From Parelaphostrongylus tenuis (Eukaryota > Nematoda > Chromadorea > Rhabditida > Metastrongylidae), in contig JAHQIW010005562.1 of the NCBI GenBank assembly GCA_019055375.1, positions 232,501 through 296,500 of the forward strand: a stretch of DNA of 64,000 nt, in the 5' to 3' direction. Below the pieces are notes generated by a model. It had not been told where the DNA came from, made no database searches, and saw nothing but the letters and a program-made list of their open reading frames with translations. How positions within the stretch are numbered: the stretch's first letter is position 1; every line of letters starts with the position of its first letter. Positions 1-12,329 of this stretch are shown here, in pieces. Made by a program: the position numbers and the translations under genes.

Positions 1-1559
1 GCGAATCTGATTAACGACGGCCCCATTCTCACAAGAGCACAGTAACATATAGATCAATATCGAAGTAACAGAAAGTTATGTCTCAGTAAATGGGGATGAT
101 CTACATAAATTGGCTTCCCAATGACAAAGTTGAAATGATCACAGCTTTTCGAAAACATAAGAAAGTAGATAGGTAGACTGCCATAGACTCACATGCCGCT
201 CATGTCGGTTGGCAGCGTTCTTAATGGTGATTTTCTCGTTAACATGTCCACCGCTCATTCTTTCGCTTACAATCTGATGATCGTTATCGCTCACCAAATT
301 TTCAGTCTCATTGACAGTTTTTGGAGGCTTAATGAACTTCTGAAAGATCAACACTATTCGTCCACAACGAAAATGACATTTTCTAAAATCTTTAAAAAAT
401 AACAAGTCACCCTGATCCATTTTGCATTGAAACCAGGCAAATCATCTGGAAAAGCAGCTAGTTCCGCAGAGAGGTTAATCGAATTTCCTTCCTGTACATT
501 CACTTCTTGAGGAGTGCGTCCCAGCACCTAAGATAGTAGTAGTATCAGGTACAACCCCCATCTGATCTCCTGAGGCGATATTAAATGTCTTAAGCCACTA
601 GATCACTAGAAAAGGAACGAGAATCTCTAAATGAAAAAAGCGAACTTTTGAGTAAGACAATGAGTGGTATAGCAGTGAATGCCACATGAAGGTGTTTCAC
701 AAACCTTTATTTGACCCTTTTTTGGTGAGACGTCCACATTTTTGTGGATTGTCTCATTCAGCACTTTGTCGAAATACCAACTGCAAGTGTACTTTCCACT
801 ATCATCAAGACTGAGTGAATCAATTGTTACACTGTGAACAATACGATCACTTTGCGATGATTTTTTTGTGCACTACAGTCGGTTGCTGAAATTCAGATTT
901 TCATGTGATGTGGTGTAGACCTCTATAGGATAATTCCACTCACAGAACATCTAGGGCAGGTCACTTGTAACTGGTATTGATATTTATTTTCAATACGCCC
1001 TCTTCCTTTAAGCTTTAAGATACAAGAAAGAGTGTACTGTCCACCAACATACGCCCCAAGGATCAAGCTGAAACAGTCGCTTCATGACAAATTTCAATGT
1101 AAACAAGACAACTGACAAGAAACATAACCCCCGTACCTCTTCAAAAATAAGTTCGAGATCGTTTTTGCTAGCTTCTCTAAAACTATTAGAAATGTAGCGG
1201 TATCTGGAGGATATCCTTTATGAACGCATTTAAACGTTAGTTGATTGATAATCTTGTCTTCTGCATTTTTGCTGTTAATTTTAAAACCGATCCTGAAACC
1301 ATTAGAACTTATTATTGATTGTTGTTTTAAATGGCATCAAAAAGTAGTTCGACAACAATTGTCAAAGAAGAAAAGTTGATTTTAAGTGGTCCAAACAACT
1401 CGAAACACCATGCCCACTCTACAATTACTAGGTCGAAGAAAAGGTTCCTTAACACTAGTGAAAAATTAAAATTTTATGTTTGTTTTACACAGAGCGGTAT
1501 TGTAGATACATGAAGATACCCTAGAAATATCTCCAAAAGAAGCTTCCACATAGTCATTC

Positions 1560-2090
1560 ACGATCGAAGCAAACGTTGGGTCTCAAAGGGTAAACTGCGC
1601 CATCACCTGCACGTCGAAATCCGTTTGGTCAAAAGGTCATGATCGGTGTGGGGTAAAATCTGAAAGTGTCCTGAGTTCCAAACTTGTTCCAAACGTCCGC
1701 GCCATTAATACCGAATTCTACTGCAAGCAGCTGGAACGAGTCTAGGATGCGTTGGAGGAAAAGTACTCGACATCGACTCGTCGAAAGCGCGCGCTGCTTC
1801 AACAAGACCATGCCAAACCTCACAGCGCAAAGAAGACAGGAAAAATCATTGATAAATTGGAGGGATTTGAGGTCTTCCCGCATCCAGCCCACAGACCAGA
1901 TACTGCGCCGTCTGATTATGGTCTTTTCGGCTCAAAGGAACATTTTCTGAGTGGATGCCGATTTGAAACATTTGTTCAAATTGAAGAGGCATGTCAGTTT
2001 TATTTCAAGCAGATCCAAAAGCTTGATCGTTGGCAAAAAGTAGCGGATAATGATAGTCCTTGTTCTGAAGAATATTACTCATTGTTCTTA
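1560..2090 (+). mobile_element. Mariner transposase C-terminal fragment, unit A
   Basis: The plus strand encodes the second half of a mariner (DD34D) transposase with stops and shifts. Readable pieces are NTEFYCKQLERV, then RKRALLQQDHAKPH (the QQD carries the second catalytic aspartate), PHPAHRPDTAPSDYGLF (third catalytic aspartate in APSD), and RWQKVADNDS near the C-terminus. Upstream, 1,580-1,680 keeps traces of the preceding WWDL-type region in other frames. The first half of the protein and the inverted terminal repeats were not found. It lies antisense in an intron of the Ig receptor gene. The same insertion is present in unit B, so it is older than the A/B duplication. Confidence 0.8.
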
Positions 2091-3439
2091 GTTCAATTCA
2101 TGTATAAACTTTGAATTTTCAGTGGGTGTCAAGGAACTTTTTCCTCAACCTTATAGAATCGTCATCACAAGTTCTAATTTATTTCCATTTCTGTTTTCCC
2201 ACCTAGGATCAAAGTATTTCGATGCCGATTTCCATAACTTTCCGTTAACCCATAATTCAACGTAATCCTTAGAGAGATGTCGCGAAGATTTACATGGCAC
2301 CACAAATTCCGTTTCAGCGAACGACCAGTCCTTCATAAACGGTTGGTACGAAGACGGCATCTTCTGAGAAAATCTCATTGAAAAACCTGAGATAATAAGT
2401 CTGTCTTATGTGTACAAAGAACATAAATGGCTGAGAAAGAAAATACAAAAAAAATCTGAATGCACCTACTTCTCACAAAGATGTGAATTTCTGAACGCAG
2501 TGTATGGTCGTCTTTGGAATGACAAATATAGGTTCCTGTATCGGATTCCTTAAGACGGTTGTTCAAAATTTTTAAGATTCAAAATTCCGGTAAAGAAAAT
2601 GAAAAGTTTGAAGGAATATATATTGAATATGTCATTTGAAGCAGCTTCTTTCTCCAGGATTTACTCGCTCCCACTGTCATCGCGAATCTTCGCAATTATT
2701 AGTTAGTACATTTTAATTGGAAAATTTTCTATGGGTTCTCACAAGTTTAGAACTAGTAACATAAGTGGTGGAATTCCTGCGATCAATTGCCAATGGTGGG
2801 AATCTTAAAGATGAGCTCGACGCATTGATACAATGATGCAATTGAGTGACAGAAAGACCAGAAACCTATCAAATTTCCTTATAAGAACAGCGTATTCTCC
2901 TTAGAATTAAAAGGAAATACATTTGTACCAGATTAGTTGATCACAGGGTTACACTCCAGTCAGTCGACTACGGAATATTATGTGTATTATAAGGTCTTAA
3001 CTTACAGTACTGAGTGAAGAGCAGTAAATGCTCTAGGATATCGTGAGAACAAAGTCATCTTCTTTCATCAAAGCTGGCTTCAAAAAAAAATCACTTGGTA
3101 CAACAGTTGCTGCCGTGAGTGGAAATTACCTTCAAATTCTTAATATAGAGTGTGTGACCATAAGAGAGGTTTTCAATGGTATGCCGCTCATTGAAATCTT
3201 CTTCTACATATCCTCGATTGTCGGTCAAATTCGGAAACTGGAATTCAACAGCTGAAAAAAATTATTCTAATCCAACATTATCCAATATGGCAAGTAAACA
3301 GTAAATTATTGTGTTAGCAAGAATTTTCCCGAAGTTTTTCGTTCATGTTGGTTATTTTCCATGCATCTGAGTTTTTGTTTCTGCTATCGTTTAGAGCAGC
3401 GTTTTGCTTTTTTTTCAGTATAAAACGCTCAAACATTTT

Positions 3440-3780
3440 TTCTGTTATGAAACTGTCCCAAGAGCAAAAAATGGTTGTTGATGTTTCACCAGTATGACGG
3501 CGACGTCTCAGCTGCTTTCAAAATAGCTCGACGGTAATTCCTTGTGGGCAGCCCGATCCTTGCTTATGCGTCAGTTTCCATTTCAGGCCTTGAATTCAAT
3601 TACACGATCAGAAACTGCAGTTCTCTCAAGTGTTCCGTCACCTCAGGCCTCGTTAATTCAGCGGAAAGTTTCAGCAGCACTTGAACCCAAACGATACTCG
3701 TGTAGCATCAACAATCGCTTTTGCTATCGGGACATTTCCATCTTGAAGCAGATCTATAAATCTTATACATTGAAATAACC
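3440..3780 (+). mobile_element. Possible transposase helix-turn-helix remnant
   Basis: Plus-strand pieces in shifting frames read KLSQEQKMVVD, then DGDVSAAFKIARR, then ASLIQRKVSAALEPKRYS. This run resembles the N-terminal DNA-binding region of Tc1/mariner-type transposases (an opening EQK helix, later a LIQ..V...L..P.RS segment). The reading is weak and no catalytic part follows. Unit B has a matching, further decayed segment near 20,590-20,900. It lies between exons 2 and 3 of the Ig receptor, again antisense to it. Confidence 0.3.
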
Positions 3781-4285
3781 GCGAGAAGCCGCTTCAAACG
3801 ATAATATGTGCAGAAACCTTAATGCATGAAAAATAATAAACAAAAAAAAACAGAAAAGTCCGGAAAGTGTCTAGGCAACCCGATATTGGCAACGTTCAAA
3901 TCTAACAACAGTTTTTTGTATAGTAGGTAACCTGATTCCATGGCTTTCGAATACCTTACCTTCATTAGTTATATCGGAACAAGTTAGTCGGATATCGTCA
4001 CCACTTTGCAACTCAACAAAGTCACCAATGGAAGGATCATGCTGAAAAAGCGTTAAGAATACTACAAGAAATTTCAATTATTTCAAGACGTGATGTTTGG
4101 TTTTATATTACTTGATTTATAAATTTCAATGCAACTAGCGGAATCCAGATCTTCTGAAATGGTACTGTATCACAGTGATAATATCAATGACTCACCTGCG
4201 TCACTCTGTCTGTTTGAAGGTGCGGTGGAGAAAATGCATGGCTACTAACTATTAAGCACAAATAATAGAATATATTATAGAGCAT

Positions 4286-6490
4286 TTGTGATCCTTCACA
4301 TGAAATTTCTGGAATCATCCAAATATTTGTAAATTAAACGAGAAGTGGAAAAATGATGTATTAAACTTTAGGAATAGATAAATACGACGACGGATGAGTC
4401 ACCTCATGAGTAAACTCTCCATGACTCTGTGACTCTCCATGACAGTAAGAAAACTGTGACTCTTATCAAATTGTACTGAGAGCAACTTTTAAAAAAATAC
4501 TGGATATGTATATAGATGCTTTATGATTGTGAACGAAAAAAATGGCTGCTAAAAGGAGGAGGTGTAAAACGTAAAGTACTATGAAGTAAAGAAATCCTAG
4601 GAAAAGAACAGCAGGCACAAAATAAGTGGGCTAGTTTTGCATTTCAATCACGAATTGTTGAAGTAAACTAGTTTAGATATTTTGACTTCCTACAGAAATC
4701 ACAATTGTGGGAACTGTGAATACGAGAGCTGGTCTATATTTTTTGTGTATCAGACTTCACCCTCGTTATAAAGTCATATGTTGGACTTCTCAGGACAAAC
4801 GGATTGAATGAAATGTAAATTGCGACGCGATCAACCTCGACCAGAGTGATTTCGCATTTTTCTTAGATTCTGGCAGTAGCATTTTCCTAGATTCTGTAAG
4901 TCAGTAAGCTTCACTGAATTCAGTGTTTGCACCGACTACTGGATTCTATGCAAAGGACAAGCAGAACTTCAGAGCTGCCGGCACATCGGCTTCAAATGGG
5001 CTAATGAGGCACTATGCGTAATTGTCGCTGGCCCCATACAAGGTCAATGCCAGTAAAACACAATAGTGAAAGGACTACACACGGGTGTCTAAAAAATTAT
5101 CCACATGAATAGCAAAACCCTTGTTTCTAATCCTACAATTACTAGTATACCAGCTCAACTAGTATAATTATGATCAGCACAACGCAAATCACCTCAGTGT
5201 GGCATACGAGACAATGCTATTTGAGGGGGTCAACATCAGTAGATAGTTATAATCGGATCTCTGCTAGAACATCAGATCGGTATGAAGCTGGAGATGTGAT
5301 GGAAAAATCCATCGTGATGAGAAGGTTACGTGACTCATGCTTAACGTTTTGCTAGGAGTAGACGAGGAAAATCGATCATGCCATCGATTTGATCGCTAAG
5401 AATCGAATAAAATTCAAATGATGAAGAATGCTGGATGCTCGACACTATCATCACTGTCGTCGTTGCTGATGCAGTACACACAAAGTGCATTTCATACAAA
5501 AAATACTATTGATCGATAGCGATTTATTGACGATTGACGGTGCTTTCAGCAAACGAAAGTCGGTAAAACGAGAAACTAGTGATTTCTTACGATGACATGT
5601 ATGTGGATACGTTGTCGAGAAATAGAGAAGATACATGTGACTGACAATTGCGTGAATGGTATAACAATAGTACGGGCAGGTAACGGTTAGAGAATGGGTG
5701 AGCGGGCGCGGCCCGTAGTGAGATTGGTGGTCGTCCCGATCACCGCCTGGCCAGCCACTGCGCCAGCAAACAATGAGGTCACCAGACTTGACACTCGCTC
5801 AGATGCCACACATTCACCAGAGGGGCATATCATAACGAAATCACCGTTATCGGAGCATTCGATTGATCGCTGGACGTTCGTGTACTTTATAGTGGTGTAA
5901 ATGCTACCAGAATGAATATGATCGCGCTGCTCAGTGCTCAGTCTCATATTAATGCACCGCCTTCACATGGATGATTAATTCTTTTGGAGACAAGAAGCTT
6001 AGATATTGTGTTTGACCGATAATGAGTTGATACAGTTAGTACACTGCGACTAATCATCGCTTAGATGGAAGCGATCCTATAACTTCCTTGTGTATTTCAA
6101 AAAGTGCTGAATAACAACGGAAAGATGCAAAAATCATAACAGTGAGTCATCTAAACAGGTACAAAATGTGACATTGCTACACAGAGCTTTCAAGATGTTT
6201 GACACATGATCAATTACGAATACCTGTAAGGTCCCCGGGATGCATTATTCAATTTTACCCTCGAAACATCGCGTTACAACTGATATAGTAATTGCTACAA
6301 CGCCAATTGTAAAATGAAATTCTAAAGCAAATCATAAAGTTCGATAAATTGTTTTCGTTCTTTGAAAACAATCTAAAATCGACTCAGACCACCTAGGACA
6401 GGGCATTTATGAAATATTGTCTTAAAAATGATCAAAATTTCGCTTCCTAAAATTTGGAAAAATGGCGTCACAAAACTACTCGGTTACTAT
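4286..6490. other. Region without recognised genes in unit A
   Basis: Positions 4,290-5,500 are shared with unit B (about 21,264-22,020), with large gaps. Positions 5,500-6,490 have no counterpart in B or C. One open minus-strand frame (5,947-5,687) has near-balanced base composition unlike its surroundings and includes CSDNGDFVMICPSGEC and a glycine/alanine-rich end. It could be an orphan exon, but it has no clear splice sites and I do not recognise it. Nothing else stands out. Confidence 0.4.
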
Positions 6491-7439
6491 TCAATGGTTA
6501 CATCAGAATATTCGATAGTTGAGACTTTGTGTTCGAACCTTCTACAGATATGAGATTTCTTGGACGAATCGTCTGCCGTTGGACCATGGTCATTTCAACA
6601 ATTGATGGATAAATCCTTGTGATTAAAATGAAATAAAAGCTTTTGACAGTTATCGACATGGATATACCAATAGGCAGAAGATAAATTTATATGAATACAA
6701 ATAATTATAAGCTTCTGACATTCGTGTTTCCGATTCCGAAATTCAGTCTCGTTATTGTATAACAAATGTGAAAAGGAACTGGTTGGTTAAATAACCAGGA
6801 GCAATTAAGCTTGAGAAAACAGAAAAGGAATGGATGGCACGTCCTATTCATGGAATGAATGCCAGCTGTTTGTACGCTGGCCATTACCTCGACGAGTGAG
6901 GTCGGGTTCGCTCATCCACATAGGTCAGAAGGGCAGATGTTCGACCTGAATTCAAAGAGACTGTCTAGTGACGCTTGAAAATAACGCTATCTATGTATCC
7001 ACTTTGTCTACGTTTTCAATATTCTGCGTAAGATGTTTCTTGAAAACTAAAATAGGTCCTTACGAGTGAGCTACGGCATTTGATGTATATGAAATCAAGA
7101 ATATTCTTCTTACTTTGGTTCGGCATCAACTATTTTGGTCTCATTGTTTATGTAAAAACTAGCAATCTTAAACATGAATTGATGCCTTTATGGAAAACTG
7201 GGAGGATCAAATCGAAAAACCGATGGGAAAATGATGGAAAACAGTAGCTAGCAAAAAGCAGTGAAGTAACTTTGAGAATGGTCGACTTTTGACTTTCTGA
7301 GTGATACTCTATACGTGATAATCGAATGGTCTCAGCCGTTAGCATAGATTTTCTTCTCATGGACATTTCTAGACAGCTAGTTTAATGTTTCATAGCCATT
7401 GGGAGAAATTGTCGCAGGTCTAACATCTTAAATGGCTGT

Positions 7440-7700
7440 TCAAGGTGTTTCTCTGCTTAAAATTGTAAATTCATGATTTTACGGCTTCACTTTCGTTGAG
7501 CAATCCTCCATATCCTATGAATTCCTTGCCAGACTTTCTTACTAACCAATCGAAGGTTTGAAAGACGAGTTTCTCAGCTGTAAAAGGTTTCGAAATAGGG
7601 AAAAAATCTGTCACGACTACATAGAGTGCTCGCGGACTTGAAGGTAAAGAGTCTTTGTGATTAGTCGACAATTACACATCAGCTGTTTACGTTGCAAACT
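7440..7700 (-). other. Segment conserved in A, B and C, function unknown
   Basis: The minus strand here matches B 22,040-22,270 (minus) and C 61,250-61,510 (plus). All three can be read as a similar peptide, (V)LTNFFPISKLFTAEN in C, but each copy carries shifts or stops at different places. It may be an old exon or simply non-coding sequence that shares ancestry. I do not assign a function. Confidence 0.3.
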
Positions 7701-8234
7701 TCGTCTCTTTTTCGGTTATGGTGTGATGGACACCCCACGACGACCTTTTCCCTATGAAATGCGTCAACACTGAAATATCTCAGTACAAGAAGGTGTCACA
7801 TGTGTATTAATGCAAATGTGCAATAAACATGATTAGTTCCCTAAGAAGGGCTACGATTGAGATTGAACTGCCTGAGAAAATATCAATCTCAGCTAACCAC
7901 GAATATGCACTTCCGCTAAACTTCTGGGGTACACTCATAACAAGATGTCATAACAAATGTTGCAATACATGCAGCTGCAAGAATATTGCAATTATTAATC
8001 TTTTTTTCACATGGTCTATCTTGATATCCATTCCGCTGATCTACCACTTGTCTTCGACTCGTTCCAATTAGCCATGGTGTCTCTGTTTTTCGCGCGTGTG
8101 GACCCAGCTTTCGATTGAGAAATTTTATCCTAGCTGCAGATGTATTAGCTGCTTTGAGTCGACTGCGTCTCGAGTTTAAGAACAGGCAAGTTAAACCATT
8201 CACGTTAGAGAGTGGTGTGCTGTCAGAAAAATCT

Positions 8235-8330
8235 ACTGCCAATTTTTCAACCCCAAAGGAAAGAATGACACGTTGAGCCTGGAACAGAATCGAATCTCAG
8301 TCAACACCGCGATAAATGGCACCACTGCCA
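8235..8330 (-). mobile_element. tRNA-like SINE head, unit A
   Basis: On the minus strand the sequence has a tRNA-like order: GCAGTGGCAGTGGTGCC resembles an A box region and GAGATTCGATTCTG resembles a B box. Unit C carries the same element at 60,715-60,790 on the plus strand, so it predates the split of A and C. It is too diverged to be a working tRNA. Confidence 0.4.
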
Positions 8331-9234
8331 CTGCATTACTATCTCTGTGATTTCACTTGCGCTCAAAGGTAAACATCGCATCTAATGCTGCCCGTACATC
8401 CAGCAATGAGAAATATGGTGACATATAAGCTAATTGGGTTCACCAACTTCATTTTGTAAATAAGCTAGGGACATATCAACGTGCTTATTCACACGTTTCG
8501 TCTTATTTTCAACACTTATAAAAGCAGAGCGAGTAGTGTAGTTGTAATGGTCCTGTTCATTACGCGGTCGTTCTAACAAATTTAGGTACTAGATCGACCA
8601 TTAGTCGACTTATGCTAAGATCTTCATTTCATCAATGTTTTGAGATATTTGTTCCAAACGTGTCTGGAACGTTTTGACTCCTTCTGATCCATATGCGAGA
8701 GCTTATGAACTCGACCAGCATTCAACGACATTTGGGTGAAGATATAAAAATCTTCGAGCACAAGCTATAGTGATCGTAAAATATTTCAAAAATTTTTGTG
8801 GATAGCGAACGCGAGGGAAGTGACCGAAGGCAAGAAGCGATAGGATCCGGAGAAGGTGATATTAATGACTTTGGGTCATGAGTGATAAAAAGTAATCTTC
8901 ACTACATCCCATTGATTTGATAGACACTACCCTCACAAAAACTTTTCCAAACTTAATTAGTTGTATGGTTCAAAGTATATACGACGAGAAAACACTCTAG
9001 GAAAGTTCTCTTACGTAGTATTAACATTTATTCAATGAGTATAATCTATATGCAACACGTCAACACGTTCACTATTTCTAAAATCTCAAAAATCAATAGC
9101 CAAAAAGATTTGAATACAATTCACAGTTATTAATGAGCAATGCTCACAAATTCTCGATTCAAACAGTACTTCAAATTATTATACTCATTTAGCACTTTCA
9201 CTTCTTCCAGTCTCGTCTAAAACATTTTGAACAG

Positions 9235-9392
9235 AAATACTTGTTGTGCTGGAGGTTTAGGAATCAACGAAACAGTTGACCAAAGAACTTTTTGCATCGC
9301 AGATATGCGTGGAGCAGTTGTATTTCGATGTCCAGTACGCGGTGGCTATCCTTCAGAAAGCGCATATGTCGAATCGCTTATGTTCGATCAAG
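9235..9392 (+). CDS. Unidentified 158-bp exon, copy A
   Basis: An acceptor (TTTTGAACAG) is followed by an open exon ending at a donor (CAAG then GTAATA). It codes for about 52 residues that start NTCCAGGLGINETVDQRTFC and continue with DMRGAVVFRCP, GGYPSESAYVESLMFDQ. The cysteines suggest a secreted or extracellular domain, but I do not recognise the family. Unit C has the same exon at 59,817-59,660, identical in length, with the same splice sites and no stop, while flanking DNA has diverged more. That pattern suggests selection on coding. Unit B has lost the exon. Neighbouring exons of the gene were not found. Confidence 0.5.
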
Positions 9393-9507
9393 GTAATAAT
9401 GCATACGATCAGGCTTTGAAGAAGGCGGGTGGCCGAAACATTAGCCGACCTACTACTATCACTTTGCCAACCTCGCATCAGCTTATCAGGGCAAGTTCTT
9501 TTGATTT

Positions 9508-9509
9508 TC

Positions 9510-9544
<35 letters not shown>
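9508..9544. repeat. (TA)n microsatellite at RTE 5' junction
   Basis: An alternating TA tract of about 36 bp sits directly between the SINE/exon flank and the 5' end of an RTE fragment. Unit C has a TA-rich tract at the equivalent junction (59,474-59,530). Open frames running through it read as IYIYIY and are not genes. Confidence 0.95.
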
Positions 9545-9547
<3 letters not shown>

Positions 9548-10143
9548 CAAGTACCTCCCTATCCTTGGACCCCGCTCGGTTGGTCGCCAGGGCAGGTGGC
9601 GCGTCCCCAGGTGGTGGATAGGGGAATAAACCCTAACCAAAAGCGACCGTGTGTTTCCTAGAGACGCAGGTGAATTTGAGAGATTAGCTCCCTGCTTTTG
9701 CAGCGCCCACTCAATACAACTCTATTTCTACGAGTCAAGTCGGAAAAATCCTGCAATCAAGCCACTAGGAAGTACATGGGAGGGGGTTAGGAGTCGCCCT
9801 CCAACAAATAAGATCCTTCCCCTTCTCCGAGAGAGACTGACAAGCTACTCGTGAGTACCCAGTCCGCACGTTTGGAGCCTGACAATGTGCGTTGGGTATC
9901 AAATGCCAAAAACAGTAACAAATATGGACATCATTCCTCTGACCTCGAAATAGCCTCTGGTACGGTAGCGTCAGGTAGAACGAGTACGTAGAGGCTGAAA
10001 TCTCCAAGCCGAACTAGGCTGCCAACATCGAAAGGCACTAAAATGACGATCTGTAGCTATAATACGCGGGAACTTGTTCACGACTCCGCTGTAGAAGATC
10101 TATTGATTTAAGCAAGAAGGATAAGGTACGACGTCATTGGCCC
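9545..10143 (+). mobile_element. RTE retrotransposon, 5' end only
   Basis: This matches the 5' end of the RTE in unit C (59,465-58,900, minus). It ends shortly after the start of the endonuclease frame: the ATG at about 10,042 gives MTICSYNTRELVHDSAVEDL, then a stop. The typical start of nematode RTE endonucleases is a close match. The remaining 2.7 kb present in C is missing; the sequence runs directly into a (TA)n tract at 10,143. The position in the duplicon is the same as in C, so A most likely lost the rest after the copies separated. Confidence 0.75.
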
Positions 10144-10202
10144 TTATATATATATATATTATATATTATAATACTAATTATATATATATATATATATATA
10201 TA
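10143..10202. repeat. (TA)n microsatellite at RTE deletion point
   Basis: A TA tract of about 58 bp, slightly interrupted, replaces the body and 3' end of the RTE. The sequence after it (10,203-10,350) resumes homology to C 55,810-55,680 (inverted), which in C lies beyond the 3' end of the RTE. Confidence 0.9.
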
Positions 10203-10659
10203 AATGACAAGTAGTGCCTTCAACATTACCTAGCAGCTCTATTCCGCCAAAATAGCGCTCAATATTAAGGTCGCCTTTCTTAAGCATAAAGCTACCACGT
10301 GCAATCATTGGAAAGTCCTCCCAAATATTCCCCACAGAGGAATTCATAGACGAATAGGCACAAGGCTAGGTAGCTCCGTTCCCAGGAAAGGAAAGGTAGT
10401 TGAGGTCAAGGCGTCAAATAGATGTAAGAGGAGCGCGAATATCAAACTGCGATCTCTAAGTGTTGAGACTAAAGTATTAGGTCTTCTCATATGTTTTGAC
10501 CTTACAGCAACAAACACGAAATGAAACGACTGAAAGTAGATAAAACTGCTCAACAATACTGCCCAGAGTATGCACTATCAGCATGAACACATTTCTGCCA
10601 TCCTTTAGGCAACAATCAATATTGCGCTTATATATTATGTTATCTTTGGATTCAAGAAT

Positions 10660-11040
10660 GTTGTCGATTTTCGGCGCAGATGACTGATAACCTAGTACTT
10701 TTTCTTGCTCAGAAAGTGCTCCATTGACAAGAAGAGGTTATAGTTCGACGGCGACAAGTCAGGACCGTACGGCGGATGATCCAGCAACTCTCAACTTATT
10801 TCGGTCAACTTCCCTTGTCAATTTGGCTGCATGCAGCTTTCCGTTCTCTTGAGGCAGAATAAGACTGGACTGAGGCTACGTCGATGTGACACGGCCCAAT
10901 TTCAGCGGCCCAGGTGCTCACAGAGGTCCGGCCCCAGATGATGACGAGCATGATCTTTGGCGCTAATGGATTTGGACGTGAAGTTGATGTTCTTTGTTGT
11001 CCTAGTGACAACCAGTGATTCGGATGACGTTGACTTTTGA
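10660..11040 (-). mobile_element. Mariner transposase fragment, catalytic Asp replaced, unit A
   Basis: On the minus strand a frameshifted mariner reads KIMLVIIWG (the KVMLSIWW-type block) and later DHPPYGPDLSPSNYNLF. In mariner transposases the last motif is PDLAPSDYHLF and its second aspartate is the third catalytic residue; here it reads N. Matching copies are at 24,750-25,060 (B, minus) and 55,150-55,480 (C, plus). All are dead, and the shared site shows one insertion before the duplications. Confidence 0.7.
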
Positions 11041-11299
11041 GGAAAATTCACTTTTCGGCGATCGTAATGACTTTGGGCAGAAGTGTAGCTCGAAGACGAC
11101 GATGGAGCAGTTTCAAGCGATGTGCAATCTTAATTACTTCTGGTTAATAGATTCGGTGTTTATTGCTGTATTGTCAAAACTTATGGAACGACCTAATAAT
11201 AATCCGCTTTCATTGATAGGTGAGGTAGCACTAAAAGGTGTAGTGGCTAAAAACTCTTTTTGAAATAGACACTGGCCATTCGACTGCCTACTTTTTATT

Positions 11300-11960
11300 A
11301 CAGAGAACAGGAGAGTTCAAACCTGAGTCATCGCTTTTCGTCGCTTGTTGAGTCAGTGAGGGTCGAGTGGTCGCTTTGGCATGTGTCCTCTTGAGTGAAG
11401 TCGAAGTAGAGGTAACGTGTGTGTCGAATCAATGAACCTTTGAAACACTAACAATTGGAATTCCTCGTAGTAGATGTCACACTTGAAGTAAACGACTGAT
11501 TATGAGCAGTGGTAGTACAGTCGGAATCATTATGATAGCCAAGAAATGAACAGGCAAAACTAAAGAAATATTTGTGCGGAAATTCGAACAATAATCCATG
11601 AATCTTCCTTATACATCGGTTAAATGTAGAGGCACCTGGTGCATATCTTGGTGTGGGATAGGAGGGTTAAGGTGGTCCAAAGGCGATCTTCTGCTCCCCT
11701 GAGGCACAGCCTGACCCAGATGATGGACTCTTTGTTTCTGTTGTTACAAACTGACAGATACCTCCTTTACATTCTTTCAGGTAAGGCGAAAGCAACATCA
11801 TTTGAGTGGGATGCAATTAGAATTCGTCACTAGTAAATGAGGGCTTCAGTGCCAAATTTGGAAAAGACTGACAAGGAATGCGAGGTTATATCCATCTACC
11901 ATGTTCAGAGTCCAGTGAGCTTATACGTGTGTATCACAAGCAAGTAGAAGTAAAATAAAC
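11300..11960 (-). other. Decayed copy of the Ser/Thr-rich open frame of unit B
   Basis: The minus strand aligns with the open frame at 25,648-25,320 in B and with C 54,350-54,900 (plus). Readable pieces are NQSFTSSVTSTTRNSNC and, in another frame, material matching the THAEA..PSL block. A stop and a shift interrupt it. Whether this was ever a gene is unclear. Confidence 0.35.
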
Positions 11961-12329
11961 AGGCCTTAATAATCGATCTCGAAAGAGCACCCGAAATGAC
12001 AGCGTTTAGTAGAGAGAAATTGTGAAGATGCTATTAAAATCTCGAAGATATTCTAAGCCGCTTAAGCCTTGAAACACTGTAATAAAAATTTGTACCTATA
12101 ATGCGCATTCGCCTACATTTGACTGCTCTAAAGAGAATACAATCGAAGATATGGTACGACTCACCGATCTATGAGAAAGCCACCTTTTTTGAAATACTAT
12201 CAAGTAACCACGGAAAAAATCTATGTAATAACAATAATTCTGGAAATATTAGTAGTGATAGCTTGTAACTAATGATGTTGATCACTCACGTGTGTATTGC
12301 TTAGTTGGGGTTGATTAGTGCGTCAGTTG

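Larger units (their letters stand above)
193..4285 (-). pseudogene. Immunoglobulin-domain receptor ectodomain (VEGFR/PDGFR-like), copy A
   Basis: Nine exons join with matching phase: 4285-4196, 4041-3960, 3251-3130, 2548-2470, 2363-2203, 1067-944, 885-705, 527-411, 339-193. Exon 1 starts MLYNIFYYLCLIVSSHA, a signal peptide. Exons 2-4 make a first Ig domain (cysteine in DDIRLTCSD, then LYIKNLKESDTGTYICHS). Exon 5 opens a second (VFVPTVYEGLVV, EFVVPC, KYFDP), exon 6 has GGQYTLSC, exon 7 has LDDSGKYTCSW, exons 8-9 start a fourth. The order and the FDP and EFVVPC motifs recall the VEGFR/PDGFR ectodomain (nematode VER proteins); that is inference. Two single-base insertions break it: an extra T in exon 5 (about 2319, before ETEFVVPC) and an extra base in the T run at 862-868 (exon 7). 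They are either real lesions or assembly errors. No transmembrane or kinase exon is visible; the 3' part lies left of the window. A mariner sits in the exon 5-6 intron. Confidence 0.68.

Noticed and set aside
9227..9661. A 144-codon plus-strand frame through the TA tract
   Set aside because: Only its first 158 bp behave like an exon. The rest is translated (TA)n (IYIYIY) and RTE leader.
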